From positions 14,393,926 to 14,457,925 of the forward strand of contig NC_072802.1 of the NCBI RefSeq assembly GCF_028583425.1: a stretch of 64,000 bases of DNA. The letters run 5' to 3'. Below are positions 10,480 to 21,124 of the stretch, one piece after another (within the stretch, counting starts at the first letter, position 1; every line of letters begins with the position of its first letter). Position numbers and translations under genes: made by a program. The notes beneath the pieces were generated by a model, which was not told where the DNA came from, did no database searches, and was given only the letters and a program-made list of their open reading frames with translations. The stretch is from Eublepharis macularius (lineage: Eukaryota; Chordata; Lepidosauria; Squamata; Eublepharidae).

Positions 10480-11045
10480 CCTAAAGCCTGGCGAGCCACA
10501 GGCGCGTCGCCCGTCTGGGCGTCCCACTCCCGCTTTCTTCTGGCGCGAAGCGGCGGGCGGGCAGGCGGGCTGCCGGCTCTCGCAGAGGGCCCCCGAACTG
10601 CCTGGCCGCCCAGGGGGCGCCTCCTTACCTGGGCTGCTGTCGGGTGGCCTCGCTCTCGCACGGGGTCGACGGCGGGGCGCCTTCCCGGCTGCGGGGGAAA
10701 GTTCCTCCCTGGCTGGGCACCGCAACGGCGGGCGAAGCTTCGGCCACCTGCCCCTGCGCCGCCCGGCTCGTCTCCAGCCCTTCTGCCGGACCTGCCCAGC
10801 CGCCCCGCGGCGCTCTGCACCGACGCCAAAACCCGGACTGGATCGCCCGCTCGGCGCTCTCGGCCCGAGCAAACGGGGCCCGAGGCGGGGGAAACTCCGG
10901 AGCGGAGCGGCGGGAGGAGGCGGGCGCGCTCCGCGGACCGAGAGAGCCGGCCCAGCGGCAAAGCGAGGCTCGCTCCAGCGGCTCAGGGCGCGCTCTGCAC
11001 TCGCCGCCCCTGGACGGTGGGAAGGCACGGGCGGGCTCAGCACCT
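10480..11045 (-). promoter_or_regulatory. CpG-rich island, candidate divergent promoter with a first-exon donor
   Basis: This stretch is GC-rich with dense CpG, in contrast to the AT-rich flanks. On the minus strand it contains CCCAG|GTAAGG, with the exon's last base at 10629, a near-ideal splice donor. No coding sequence that I recognise precedes the donor, so a non-coding or 5'UTR first exon is the reading. In mammals SMARCA1 is divergent from OCRL, which makes an OCRL promoter a reasonable hypothesis. No OCRL exon was seen in the 10.5 kb downstream on that strand. Long ORFs here on both strands are expected from low stop-codon density in GC-rich DNA. Confidence 0.5.
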
Positions 11046-11048
11046 GGC

Positions 11049-11238
11049 GTTGCCAGCCTCCAGGTGGGGCCCGGAGCTCTCCTGAAGTTATGATGACTGA
11101 TCGCCGAGCAGCAATTCCTTTGGAGGAAACCGCTTCTCTGGAGGGTGGGCTCGATGGCATTATTGCCTGCTCAGGTCCTCCCTTCTTCGGGAATCACCCG
11201 CAAATCTCCAGGAATTCCCCAACCCAGAGTTGGCAGCC
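11049..11238. mobile_element. About 190-bp inverted-repeat element, copy 2
   Basis: It begins GTTGCCAGCCTCCAGG and ends AGAGTTGGCAGCC, approximate inverse termini. The interior is similar to 1672-1873, including tttggagg-aaacc-gcttctctggagggtgg-type sequence. It sits directly against the GC-rich island at 10480-11045. Confidence 0.55.
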
Positions 11239-11384
11239 GGAACGGCACCCACATCTCCCTGGCCAGCCCGCTGGACGTGGAAAGAGGCGGTCAAGATCAT
11301 TCTCCCCTACTACATTTTTTCCTCACAACCCTGCAACGTGGGTTAGGCTGATAGAGAATGCCTAGCCAGCTTTCACATGGTGGT

Positions 11385-11548
11385 GGAAAGTGCTGCCAGT
11401 CATAGCTGACTTACGGTGCTCCCTGCTGGGGTTTTCAAGGCAAAAGACTTACAGAGGTGGGTTGCCATTGCCTGACTCGGCACAACTCTGGTTTTCTCTG
11501 GAGGTCTCCCATCCGATTACTAACCAAGGCCAACCCCACAGTTGAGCT
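11385..11548 (-). mobile_element. 5S rRNA-derived SINE, diverged
   Basis: The minus strand contains GGTTAGTAATCGGATGGGAGA, the 5S box C region, and then the body and tail (GGCAATGGCAACCCACC). The upstream 5S box A part is damaged. Confidence 0.6.
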
Positions 11549-11924
11549 TCCATTGGAGTGGGGATTTGAACTTCCCAGATCTTAGTCTGATACAATGGCT
11601 TTCCTTGACATACTAGTTTTCTACGTGCAGGGACTTTTTTTCTGGTAGGGCATATTCAGTCACATGAGCTGCCCCCCACACCTGTATGGTGAAGAGCCAC
11701 ATTCCATGACTGGCTTTACTTCCTCATCTGAGGGCTCAGGTCACCAGTAAGAATTTCATACTAGGTCAGTCAGTCACCTCCTTGGTTAGCAAAAAATTAC
11801 CAGGAAAGGTGTTTGCTAAAAACAAAATCCTTTCTAGAATGAAAATGCCTGTTGTGTAAGAACCCGAGTAACAGGGAGAACATGCTACATGTCAAAATTT
11901 GATAGTAGTACAATGACACACAGC
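11549..11924. other. Unassigned intergenic DNA with a MITE end
   Basis: 11629-11660 resembles the left end of the hAT MITE family (CAGGGACTTTTTTTCTGG) without a visible right end. Nothing else is recognised. Confidence 0.35.
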
Positions 11925-12219
11925 CAGGGCTTTTTTTCAGCAGGAACGTGGTGGAAAGGAGTTCCGGCACCTCTTGAAAATGGTCACATGGCCGGTGGCC
12001 CCGCCCCCTGATCTCCAGACAGAGGGGAGTTTAGATCATTGTCACACCACAGAAGGCAATCTAAACTTCCCTCTGTCTGGAGATCAGGGGGCGGGGCCAC
12101 CGGCCATGTGGCCATTTTCACAGGGCGATTTAAACTTTAACCCCGTTCCAGCTGACCCAAAGTGACGTCATTGTGCAGTCCTGAGTTCCACCATCTCTTT
12201 TCCCAGAAAAAAAGCCCTG
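11925..12219. mobile_element. hAT-type MITE with CAGGGCTTTTTTT ends, copy B
   Basis: It runs from CAGGGCTTTTTTTCAGC to GAAAAAAAGCCCTG. It is flanked by a perfect 8-bp duplication, CACACAGC at 11917-11924 and 12220-12227. The internal inverted repeat around the GGCGGGGCCAC arms is well preserved. The perfect duplication suggests a fairly young insertion. Confidence 0.88.
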
Positions 12220-12227
12220 CACACAGC

Positions 12228-13093
12228 CAATTAACAGAACGTTCCTTTTCAGTTTTTCTTGGTGACCTTTTCTAGAGAACAATCAAACCCATAAAGGGCT
12301 GAGCTCTGAAACCAGCTTCCGGACAGCAACAAAACTGCATTTTTTGCTTAACACAATGCTGACTTGTATTTCTGTGTGTGGTGGTTGTGCGCTTTCTAAT
12401 CCTTGCGCGATTGTATGCCATTTAGTCCCCAGGCAAAGGGAAAGGCAGCTGTCTTCAGATCCAGTGGTACCTGTTTTTCCCTGTCTTTTAAAAGCATTTA
12501 AAATTGCAAAGATTACTTCTATTGAGTGATGAGAAGGGGCAGACTGGGAAGTTAAAATGGACCCCGTGGTGTTCCATGCCAGTGCTGCAGTGCCCACACG
12601 GCTCAGAATTGGCCAGGGGTGCCAGAATGCGGGCCACCTCATCCTTGTCCCCTCTGCTGCAGGCGCACATGGGGAATCAGGCTTCGGTTACAAACTGTCA
12701 TTCAGATACATGTTTGCCCTAAAACTTGTTTATCTGGTTATTTCTTTGTTTGCCTGATGACAGGCAAGCGATTGTTGCAATCAAGAACAAATAAACTGTT
12801 CATTCTCTCAAACTACCCCACCCTCACCCCTGTAATAAAATATTCCTTCATCTTGCTGAAAGGTCCTAATAAGTGTGCACCGTATCATATCAATTTGAAT
12901 GAATTCGGAGCCTTGCAAGTCAATTAACTTTGTCCCCATTGGTGAAGTTCTTCTTATGCAGGAAAATACACTGGCTGGTGCAACCGTGTTTAAACTGGAT
13001 CCTTAATGTAACAAGGTGCTAGTTCCCTCTAGTGGTACCAAGGAAGACCACCACTTTTAGTAACTGGCAGGTTATCCTAGATCAGGTTTTAGG
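12228..13093. other. Unassigned intergenic DNA
   Basis: No exon or repeat is recognised with confidence. Overlapping ORFs at 12283-12757 on both strands have no known domains. Confidence 0.4.
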
Positions 13094-13388
13094 ACCAGAG
13101 TGGTAAGCTGCGGTATTGCAGCCCAATCTCTACTCACGAGTCACAACCTGAGTTAGATCCTGGCGGAAGCTGGGTTCAAGTAGCCGGCTCAAGGTTGACT
13201 CAGCCTTCCACCCTTCCAAGGTCAGTAAAATGAGTACCCAGTTTCCTGGGGGTATAGTGTAGATGACTGGGGAAGGCAATGGCAAACCACCCCATTAAAA
13301 GTCTGCCAAGAAAACATCGTGATGCAATGTCCCTCCATGGGTCAGTAATGACTTGGTGCTTGCACAGGGGACTACCTTTACCTTTTAA
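13094..13388 (+). mobile_element. tRNA-derived SINE with a GGCAATGGCAAACC body
   Basis: It has a tRNA-like head including the B-box-like AGTTAGATCCTGGCGG, a long body with GGTTGACTCAGCCTTCCA, the module GGCAATGGCAAACCACCCC, and a tail ending in ACTACCTTTACCTTTT. A second copy lies inverted at 24221-24484. The body module is shared with the 5S-derived SINEs. Confidence 0.65.
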
Positions 13389-14871
13389 AATAGGAGACAG
13401 GGATCTTCTACAAATGTTTTTGTGCACAGGCGAAGGTAGGTCCAAGTTGTGGCACTGGGAGAGTAGGAAAATCTTTCCTCCCATGCCATTTCCTCTGGTC
13501 TAAATCTCCCTCCTGAAGCTACTATTGGCTAGAATTTAATGACACTTTACACATGCATATTGTTTTCATTGCATTGCTTCTTTTTAAAACTTGTAATCTG
13601 CCTCCAGTCTCAGGGAAGAAAGTAGACTAGAAATGAAGTAAGTAAATACATAAACATGCAAAGGAAAATTTTCTGTATTCTGTTGCCCCACTTAGCTTGT
13701 TCTGCTGAACTGAAGCCATTCTCTTGTTTTTGTGCCCTGTAATATTTTGGAGAGGGAAGAAGGGATGGTACAGCAGTTGTAAACTCTTCTGTTTCAATAG
13801 GCCTTTGTTAATTAGGTTAATTTTTTAAACTACACTTCTACTAATTAGGTTATCTACTGTTTTTCTTCTGTTTTTAATGTTCACTAACTGCCTTGCAGGC
13901 AATGCTAAACCACCTCAAACCCCCAGTGGGGACTGCCATAAGTCAGCTATGACTAAATGGCGCTTTCCACCACCAACAACTGCTTTGCAAATTTTTGTAC
14001 TATAAAGCAGTAACAACATCTTTCAAATGAGTAAAATATTAAACAAACACAGTTTCACGCTTCCATCTACCTGGCGCCAAGGCTTCTGGATTTAGGACTC
14101 CAGGTTAAAACATATTTGTTTTCCCAGGCATCTTATCACTTGGTTGATACTGTATTTCTCTCCTTCCTCTTATACCAAATCTTTTAATTCTGACCAGGGG
14201 ATCATTAGATTGATCGGTTTAAGAGATTACTTTAATACGGCTTACTGCTTTTATTGCATTTTGTGTTACTCGAGATAAGTTTCCAGATTTTTGTTTTAGC
14301 ATATTTGAGGATTCTGCTAGTCTGAAGTGATACGACGTCTCTTTGCTGACATTTTATTGGTCTGCTGATGAATTAGTTTAACTGGTTTTATTATTATAGG
14401 CTTTGCTTCCGTAGAAGCTACCTCAAGGGTCATCAGAGAACAAGGGGCGTAGATAGTTTAAGAATAAATTTTCCTGCTTTCATTTCTGTCCTGTCTTGGA
14501 TTTTTGTTGAACAGAAATCTCCAGGAGTTTCTCACCCAGAGGTGGCAACTCTGCTGAATCCATATGAGGGGGAGCATGGTGTGGTGGTTAGAGTACACAC
14601 AAAGTTGCATTATATTGAGTTGGACCATTGGTCTATCAAGGTCTGTATATCTGCTCTCATTGGCAATGGCTTTCTGGGGTCTCACATTTCACCTGGCGAC
14701 ATCAGCACTGAACACGTGGCTTTCTGCTTTTCCAATGAGCTGTAGTGTTGGACTATGGTTCAAAATCTTGCTCGAGAAAGATGAAAGGGAACAAAAGGGG
14801 GGTGGAGAGGAACTCAACATGAGAAGTCAGGAACCAAAAGGCTGAGCGACAACAACAACAAATGATACAAC
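13389..14871. other. Unassigned intergenic DNA with SINE fragments
   Basis: 13881-13975 matches the tail half of the 5S-derived SINE (GACTGCCATAAGTCAGC and the terminal CACCACCAAC). 14565-14720 has diverged tRNA-SINE similarity. No gene is recognised. Confidence 0.4.
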
Positions 14872-15161
14872 CAGGGTTTTTTCCTGCTGGAATGCGGTGG
14901 AACGGAGTTCTGGCACCTCTTGAAAATGGTCACATGCCTGGTGGCCCCGCCCCCTGATCTCCAGACAGAGGGGAGTTTAGATTGCCCTCCTGTTGGGAGA
15001 TCAGGGGGCGGGGCCACCAGGCATGTGACCATTTTCGCTGAGGGCGATTTAAACTTTAAAAAACTCCCCCCTTGTTCCAGCTGACCCAAAGTGACATCAT
15101 TGTGCAGTCTTGAGTTCCACCACTGAGTTCCACCACCTCTTTACCCAGAAAAAAAGCCCTA
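14872..15161. mobile_element. hAT-type MITE with CAGGGCTTTTTTT ends, copy C
   Basis: The left end is CAGGGTTTTTTCCTGC and the right end GAAAAAAAGCCCTA. A perfect 8-bp duplication, GATACAAC, lies at 14864-14871 and 15162-15169. The internal hairpin arms are present but shorter than in copy A. Confidence 0.85.
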
Positions 15162-15349
15162 GATACAACTATTTATTACACAGAATCTTAGGATTAAAAA
15201 TGACATATACAGGATGCCATTAAAACTTAGATCGTTGTATACAGCAACAAGGTGAAGTTGCATGTCTAATAACAGAGAATCACAATAATGGTTACAGATG
15301 TATATTCACTAAGAGTCAAAAGATTTCAGCTCTGAGGGCCTTTAGTAGT

Positions 15350-15810
15350 CAAAATTGTATTAACATACATGAAACAATAGCTATGTATTCCCCGGAGGAT
15401 ACTCCGATCAGGGGACAAACAGCTGTTGGTGGTCCCTGGCCCCAAGGAGGCCTGCCTAGCTTCGACTAGAGCCAGGGCCTTTTTGGTCCTGGCTCCCACC
15501 TGGTGGAACACTCGGTCTGCTGAAATCAGGGCCCGGCAGGACCTACTATCCTTCTGCCAGGCCTGCAAGACAGAGTTGTTCCACCAGGCATATGGCTGAG
15601 GCTGGGCCTCCGTCAGCCTGAAAAAAGGGGTGTATAAAATCTTAACCCTCCCTGTGAAGGCTGACCACCATCCTGTTTTAAATGTGTATGAATTTTATTG
15701 TATTTTAATATGTTTTTATTGTATTTTGTATTTTAATATGGTGTTATCTGCCCTGAGCCCACTCGTGGGGAGGGCGGAATAGAAATTTGAAATAAATAAA
15801 TAAAAGTTTT
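15350..15810 (+). mobile_element. L2-clade LINE 3' end
   Basis: The segment has the style of the squamate L2 C-terminal coding end, visible as gccaggcctgcaagacagag followed by ttccaccaggcatatgg. An AT-rich 3'UTR follows, ending in GCCCTGAGCCCACTCGTGGG, GGGCGGAATAGAAAT and AATAAATAAATAAA. It is 5'-truncated and non-coding. Confidence 0.6.
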
Positions 15811-16100
15811 TCTTTTTCAGGCCAGAAAAGTTGTATATGGGTCCTGAAATTGATTTTAAAAAATACTGATGTGAGGGAATCACAACATACTGACTGATGC
15901 CAAAAATGTAATTCTATATATAAAGAATGGTAGCTACTTTACTTAAAAAGTAAAGCTCCAAACAGGTGCAGATTTCTCCATGCGGGGGGGGGGGGTAGAA
16001 GAAACCATCTCCGGAGCATCCCAGATCAACCCCCACCCCCCCAGCTCCTTTTTGGCGCCATTTCTTACAACCAGTCAGATTCAACTTGGCAGCCTGGAAG
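15811..16100. other. Unassigned DNA upstream of the CpG island
   Basis: AT-rich at first, with a G run at 15983-15993. No feature is recognised. Confidence 0.4.
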
Positions 16101-16144
16101 AAGTTAGGGCATAAAAACAGAGGGCCAGCGTCGGAAACGGCTAA

Positions 16145-16154
16145 CGCGCATGCT
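16145..16154 (+). promoter_or_regulatory. NRF1-like site
   Basis: CGCGCATGCT matches the core of the palindromic NRF1 motif (GCGCATGCGC type). It lies in the SMARCA1 CpG island, about 560 bp upstream of the start codon. A second identical CGCGCATGC core lies 72 bp downstream, and the pairing raises the likelihood of function. Confidence 0.5.
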
Positions 16155-16216
16155 CCTCCATCTGAGGAGCCAACAGCTTCGGCGAACAGTATGGCGCGCA
16201 AGCCGCACTACTTCGG

Positions 16217-16226
16217 CGCGCATGCC
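16217..16226 (+). promoter_or_regulatory. NRF1-like site, second copy
   Basis: CGCGCATGCC repeats the core seen at 16145-16154, at a spacing of 72 bp. NRF1 commonly controls TATA-less CpG-island promoters. Binding here is inferred from the motif only. Confidence 0.5.
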
Positions 16227-16557
16227 CAGTGAGGAGTTCGGGTCGAGCGTCGGGCTGTTCTCTGGAGATAAAAAGAGAAGCCCTGTCCTCACAAAAGCCG
16301 CTGTGGGTCGCTGACTCTCTTAAGTGGCTGAGAAGCGGCGCTCGGGGCCTGTCTGTGTGGCTATTGGGAGCGGGAGCGGGGGCGGATGAGGCCTGCTTCA
16401 GCGTCGAGCCAAAGTGCCCTATTAGGGCGGTTTCTTTCTAGCTTTATGGCGGCGGCGTTACGACGCCCCACTGAGGAGAACACGAAGTACCATAAAATAC
16501 ACGAAACAATAATAGTAATAAAACTGTCCAGGTTGGCGCGCTTCCCTCGTTCAAAAG

Positions 16558-16580
16558 GGCGGCGGCGGCGGCGGCGGCGG
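16558..16580 (+). repeat. (GGC)n tract upstream of the SMARCA1 start codon
   Basis: About seven to eight uninterrupted GGC units lie 125 bp before the ATG, probably in the 5'UTR. The tract may be length-polymorphic. Confidence 0.75.
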
Positions 16581-16649
16581 CAATCTCGCGAGCGTCGCCG
16601 GAGAGGTCGCTGTTGTGGGGGCCGCGGAGGCGGGCGGCTTTCGAGGGGC

Positions 16650-16684
16650 CCCTTCCCCTCCCCCTCCCCCTCCCCCTCCCTCCC
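16650..16684. repeat. CCCCTC-rich tract
   Basis: Repeated CCCCTC units lie just before the ATG. The minus strand is G-rich enough to form a G-quadruplex, and such tracts often bind Sp1 or MAZ-type factors. Confidence 0.6.
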
Positions 16685-16704
16685 AACCGGCGGGCTGACA
16701 CAAA

Positions 16705-16833
16705 ATGGACGCCGCCGTTGCCGCCGAGACCGCCGCGGGCCCCGCCAGCCCCAGCCGGCTGGAGGGCGAGGAGGAGCCGTCCACCTCCGCCGCTGCCGCC
16801 GCCACCTCCTCACAGGAATCCAGCCTGGAGGAG
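16705..16833 (+). CDS. SMARCA1: SMARCA1 exon 1 (residues 1-43)
   Basis: This is the first coding exon of the ISWI ATPase SNF2L. The ATG at 16705 opens a frame of 43 codons, MDAAVAAETA onward, rich in Ala, Ser and Glu, that ends GAG|GTAGGG at a phase-0 donor. The region is the poorly conserved acidic N-terminus. The alternation of Ala-rich stretches with Glu and PSTS resembles the human SMARCA1 start more than SMARCA5. The start is chosen because it is the ATG in frame with the donor inside the CpG island, preceded by a good purine context (AAAATGG). The frame reads on past the donor to 17040, but conservation stops at the donor. Confidence 0.85.
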
Positions 16834-17377
16834 GTAGGGCCCGGGGGAAGGGAGGGGAAGCCGCGTCGCTCTCGCCGGCCCCTGCCGTGGACCTTTCCCT
16901 CCCCTAGGAAGGCCTCTGTGCCAGGCGCCCCTTTGCAGCCCCAGAATGGGACCCCCCGCTTCCCCAGAAGCGCTGTTGGCTCTGGCAGTGGAGCGTTCAC
17001 CACGCTGCCTGTGCAGCTGACACGCAACACGCCTGCCTGAGGAGTGAGTGATCTCTACACTGGCACAGGGCTGACTTCAAGCTTAAATAATAATAATGAG
17101 GATGATGATAATATGTGGGCTATACAGGGCTCAGTGACCTCTGCTAGGCAACCAGGGCAAGGCATTGGAAGGCTACTGGAAGAACAACCACAGAGAAAGA
17201 AATGAACATCGGAAAATAAGGCAATAATGGTTGTGTTATTATCCAGCCAATCCGTTATCTTGAGGCCCCCCAAAATGAATGTATGCTATCTGGAAAGAAA
17301 GGTTCTCTGATTCTAATGCAATGGAGCAGCCACTGTGTGACCAAAGATAATAGGAAACAAGATTGTTGTTAAATCAA

Positions 17378-17455
17378 AAGAGTCCAGTAGCACCTTTAAG
17401 ACTAACCAATTTTATTGTAGCATAAGCTTTCGAGAATCAAGTTCTCTTCGTCAAA
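17378..17455. repeat. Dispersed repeat R1, partial
   Basis: It reads AGAGTCCAGTAGCACCTTTA, then TTATTGTAGCATAAGCTTTC and the TCTTCGTC end. It is a single copy in inverse orientation to 4314-4432. Confidence 0.55.
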
Positions 17456-18299
17456 TGCATAGTACAGAAACTGTACCATGTTGTTGTTGTTATTACTACA
17501 GCAATTGTGTGACCAAATATAATGAGAAACGAGATTGCTGCTACTACTACTGCTACTTCAACAAATTTAGGATTATCAAGATTCTTTTTCAGGCAAATAC
17601 TCTCTGCCTGTCTCGTATCAAGGAACTCAGTGTGGTGTGCCTCTCCATGCAGGGACTGAGCAACCTGGCCTCCTCTCACCACTTCTCCCCTTTTTACAAC
17701 AATCCTCCCATCCCACCTGGTGTACCTCCATGTGTTGTCAAATTTGTAAAAGCAACCGGGTATCTTCCCAGTTAAGGCATTCATACTAATCCTGCCAAGT
17801 GATGCTGAGTAAGAAACATGAATTTAAGAAATATCTGGTAGGATCTGACTGCTAAGAACCCGCTTAGTCTAACCTTTGCAAGTTTGGTGGTCTTCAACCC
17901 ATGGGTCACAGAGCACTGCCTATTGGATTGCAAGACCTTTTTGGAAGGATGCATTGCTAGTGCACCTGCATAGACCACAAGTGTGTCAAAATCTATGCCT
18001 GTTTTTATGTGCTGAAAGGAACAACAGGACGGTGAGGTCACTCAGTGATGGAAGGGATTCCTTTCTATCCCAGGCAGGGCTCTTTCTTTTCCAGTCATGT
18101 GGCTGTAAATGTAACATGATTATAACATTACTACTGCATGTCACATGCTTTCAACTGCGTGGGTCCTATGTGATCATTTGGGGTATATGGTGAGTCCTAA
18201 GTCTGGAAAAGTTAACGGCTGTTGAAATAGGTGGTCCACCAGATGTTAGAAAGAACGAAGTCTGTCTTGTGCCCACCCTGGTATAGACATGGTATGGAC

Positions 18300-19015
18300 A
18301 TGGTTAGAATTCAGCTCTGCTTTTATTGGGAGCTCTATGGGGCATGTGTATTACTCTCATGGTGCAGTCACTCTGTTGGTTGCCTATCAGTTATTGGGCT
18401 CAAATTAAGGTGTCGGCTGTCACAAGGAAAGCCCTTCATGGCTCTCATATCTTGTATGTGCAGTGCCACCTCCCCCCCCCCCCCCCGTGCTCTGCCATAA
18501 GAGCTTCACTCATCCGAGCAGAGCCTTCTGCAGGCGCCAGTCTGCAAATGGGCAAAGTCAACAACTTTTTGTATATGTTCTTTTCCCATTGTGGCTCCCA
18601 CCTTATGGAATAGCCTGCCTGATGAGATCAGAAAAGCTCCTGCTCTCCTGGCTTTCTTTAAACTATACTAAACTGAATTACTCAGGAGGGCTTTTCTACA
18701 AAAGTAGAAGGGTTGTACCATACAGAATGCTTCAGAAAGCTACTTGGGTAAAGGATTAGGGGCTGTGATCTATACTACTTGTGTATAGCTCATGCTGTAA
18801 GTAGGACTTACTATGTAATGTTCTGCATTTTTAATAGGTCATGTTAAAACTTGTGTTTCATTTCAGTTCTGTTTTCAGATTTCTGGTCAATTCCAGATTT
18901 CTACAATACATATCCTATTGCATTGTTTATTGGATATCCCATCTTGTTGATTGAATTGATTTACTGTGTAATCTGCCTTGAGTTCCAGTGAGAAAGGCGG
19001 GTTATAAATAACATA
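18300..19015 (+). mobile_element. L2-clade LINE 3' end
   Basis: The plus-strand reading CWLPISYWAQIKV followed by RKALHG (about 18366-18440) corresponds to the conserved LHWLP...FKVLLLTYKALHG end of L2 reverse transcriptase. A 3'UTR follows that ends GAGAAAGGCGGGTTATAAATA. The coding part is broken by frameshifts and by the C15 run. Confidence 0.65.
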
Positions 19016-19098
19016 GACAAACATCTACTGTGCCAGGCTACCAACCTACTTTTACCTTTAAGACAGGAGTGGGCTGTACATTTATCTTGGACATTTTT

Positions 19099-19290
19099 AT
19101 CCTTCCTTTAAAGATCTTGGAGCAGTGTCTGTGTATTTCCTTTCTTTTTTTTAATCCTTAGAGCAATCCTGCTGGGTAGGGTAATCGGAGAGAATGCAGC
19201 TGGTCTAAGGTCACCCCAAAAGCGTCATGGCTGTGTGGAGGTTTGAAGCCCGGTCTTTCAGATCCTAGCCTGACCTACTACACCAGATTG
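19099..19290 (-). mobile_element. Sauria-type tRNA SINE, diverged
   Basis: The minus strand has a tRNA-like head (TGGTGTAGTAGGTCAGGCT and GGCTTCAAACCTCC), then the body. The tail lies toward 19099. Many substitutions. Confidence 0.5.
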
Positions 19291-21124
19291 ATCTCAGGCG
19301 TTCATAGTCTACTATTATTCTGTAAGAATCCCTGTAGTCTGCTAATTGCAGGTACCAAAGCAAGACTGTATCCTTAGGACCTTGTTATCAATAAGGCAAA
19401 ATGTTTTGTCTGAAGTGTTGCTTAGTGACGCTCCCACAGGTTGCCAGCTGCAGTCTGATAACCCTAGACTTCACCCACTGGCAGAAAACGATTGAGCGAT
19501 GCACCTTGCAAGTGATGCCCTCACTTCCTCTAGAAGTGTTACTAGTGATCAAAAATAGAATTGTTAGAATCGCAATGCTTAGCAGTCTGTTGGTAGAGGA
19601 GAGACAATCTGAATTTATTTAGTATATTTTAACCTGCTTTTCTCCCCAGTGGTGGCCCAAAGCAGCTTACAAAAAATACAACACAATTTAAACTAATTTA
19701 GATAAAACACAATATTATAAAATATCAAAAGTACCCAAAAGTATACTCAGCTGATGTCTGCAGCGTTAGTCCATTCGCACTCCTGGCGTCATCTAGACTT
19801 TAAATACCTGCAGCTAGCAGCCGCCTTCTCACAATTCCCCTCCTGCCCTGTATTCATTCTGAAATTATGACTACATGGTTGTATACCGTTCATTCAAACA
19901 AGCTAGAACTGGAGAGTGGGGACAGGCTAAATATGGGTGAACTTCAGACATATCTTCATTTTCCATATATCATGAAATGCTTGGTGCTGCCCTCCCACCA
20001 TAAGCACCCCCCAACATCTGGCAGTTCTTTTTGCATAGTTAAAAATTACTGATTTTAATAATCTTTTATCTGTCATATGCAGGGCCCCATCACCCATTTT
20101 ATATGTATTAATAAATAGGACAATTAACTATGCTTTAATGGCATATTCTTCTATTTCCCCCGGCTTTTCTACCTCATAACTTCCTTAGGCACGTCCAACA
20201 CTCCCACCAGCCATATATCCCAAATAAATAGCTACTGTTTTGCAGCTATCCTATTATCATTCACATTCCTGTATTCCTTGTCTGTACATAGCATATTCCT
20301 TGATGCTTTTAACTATGCCCTCTCCTTATGTTTCTTTTTTTCTGTACAATTGATTCTGCTGTTTTCTTTTTATGTCATTGAACGACACCCCCATAAACCC
20401 CTATTGTATCTCCCTGATCCACAACTAGTTCTTTAACCGGCCATGTTTTGAATTGAATAATGGCTGAAGGGTCATATGAATCATCTCCTCACTTTGTAAG
20501 ACTGACAAATAGTGTTTTATTACCCTTTATTACCATAGTTAGCGTAGGTGCACATATAATACCAAACTCTGGCCAATGACAGTGCTTGTCCGCTTATGTC
20601 ATATCCCCCCGTCTTTCTGCTCAGACAACTGTACACAAAGTGCTACTTTCGCCTCACATTTGATTTTGGGGGGTGTATCTGTAAATATTGCTCACATTCT
20701 TCAGCTGTTCAGTTCAGACAGGCAATTTGTAGTGCAAAAATGGTTAAGTACACTTTCTCACATAATGTATAGGATTATGGTACTTATGTTTTTAATTTGG
20801 AGCTTATTAGAGTTTCTATTTTTTAACTACTGATGCTTTGTATTAAGGGAGAAGAGATGGGGCGGGGTATAAGATTACAATTCTAGATTAGTGGAAAAGG
20901 TGAAAAGAGACCATAAGGAAGAAAATGCAGGCAAGCAGTTTTAAAAAAGCTGGAGTTTGTTCAGTCCAAACAGATTCACGCACTCAGGCTGAATGTTGGG
21001 ATTTCATTTTTGCTTCTTGGTTGCTAAAGGTAACTTTTAAAACACAAATTCAAACATTACTTCAGTCTACATTTCAGTGTATGGTATGGTTGTTGCTTCC
21101 CTCTTTTCAAAGAGGTATTTGGAA

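Larger units (their letters stand above)
16120..16910 (+). promoter_or_regulatory. SMARCA1: CpG island promoter of SMARCA1
   Basis: CpG dinucleotides and GC content rise sharply here, and the island contains the first coding exon. No TATA box is visible near the exon, so a dispersed, TATA-less housekeeping-type promoter is inferred. The island carries two NRF1-like sites, YY1-like ATGGCG motifs (for example at 16446), a GGC tract and a CCCCTC-rich tract. The start site cannot be placed exactly from sequence. Confidence 0.8.

Noticed and set aside
10416-11160. Long overlapping ORFs of 149 to 251 codons in the 10.5-11.1 kb GC island, both strands.
   Set aside because: They overlap in four frames, are rich in Arg/Pro/Ala/Gly as expected of GC-rich DNA with few stops, and match no family that I recognise.
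16361-17040. ORFs of up to 173 codons in the SMARCA1 CpG island other than exon 1.
   Set aside because: They are alternative-frame readings of the GGC and CCCCTC tracts. Only 16705-16833 joins to the conserved exons.
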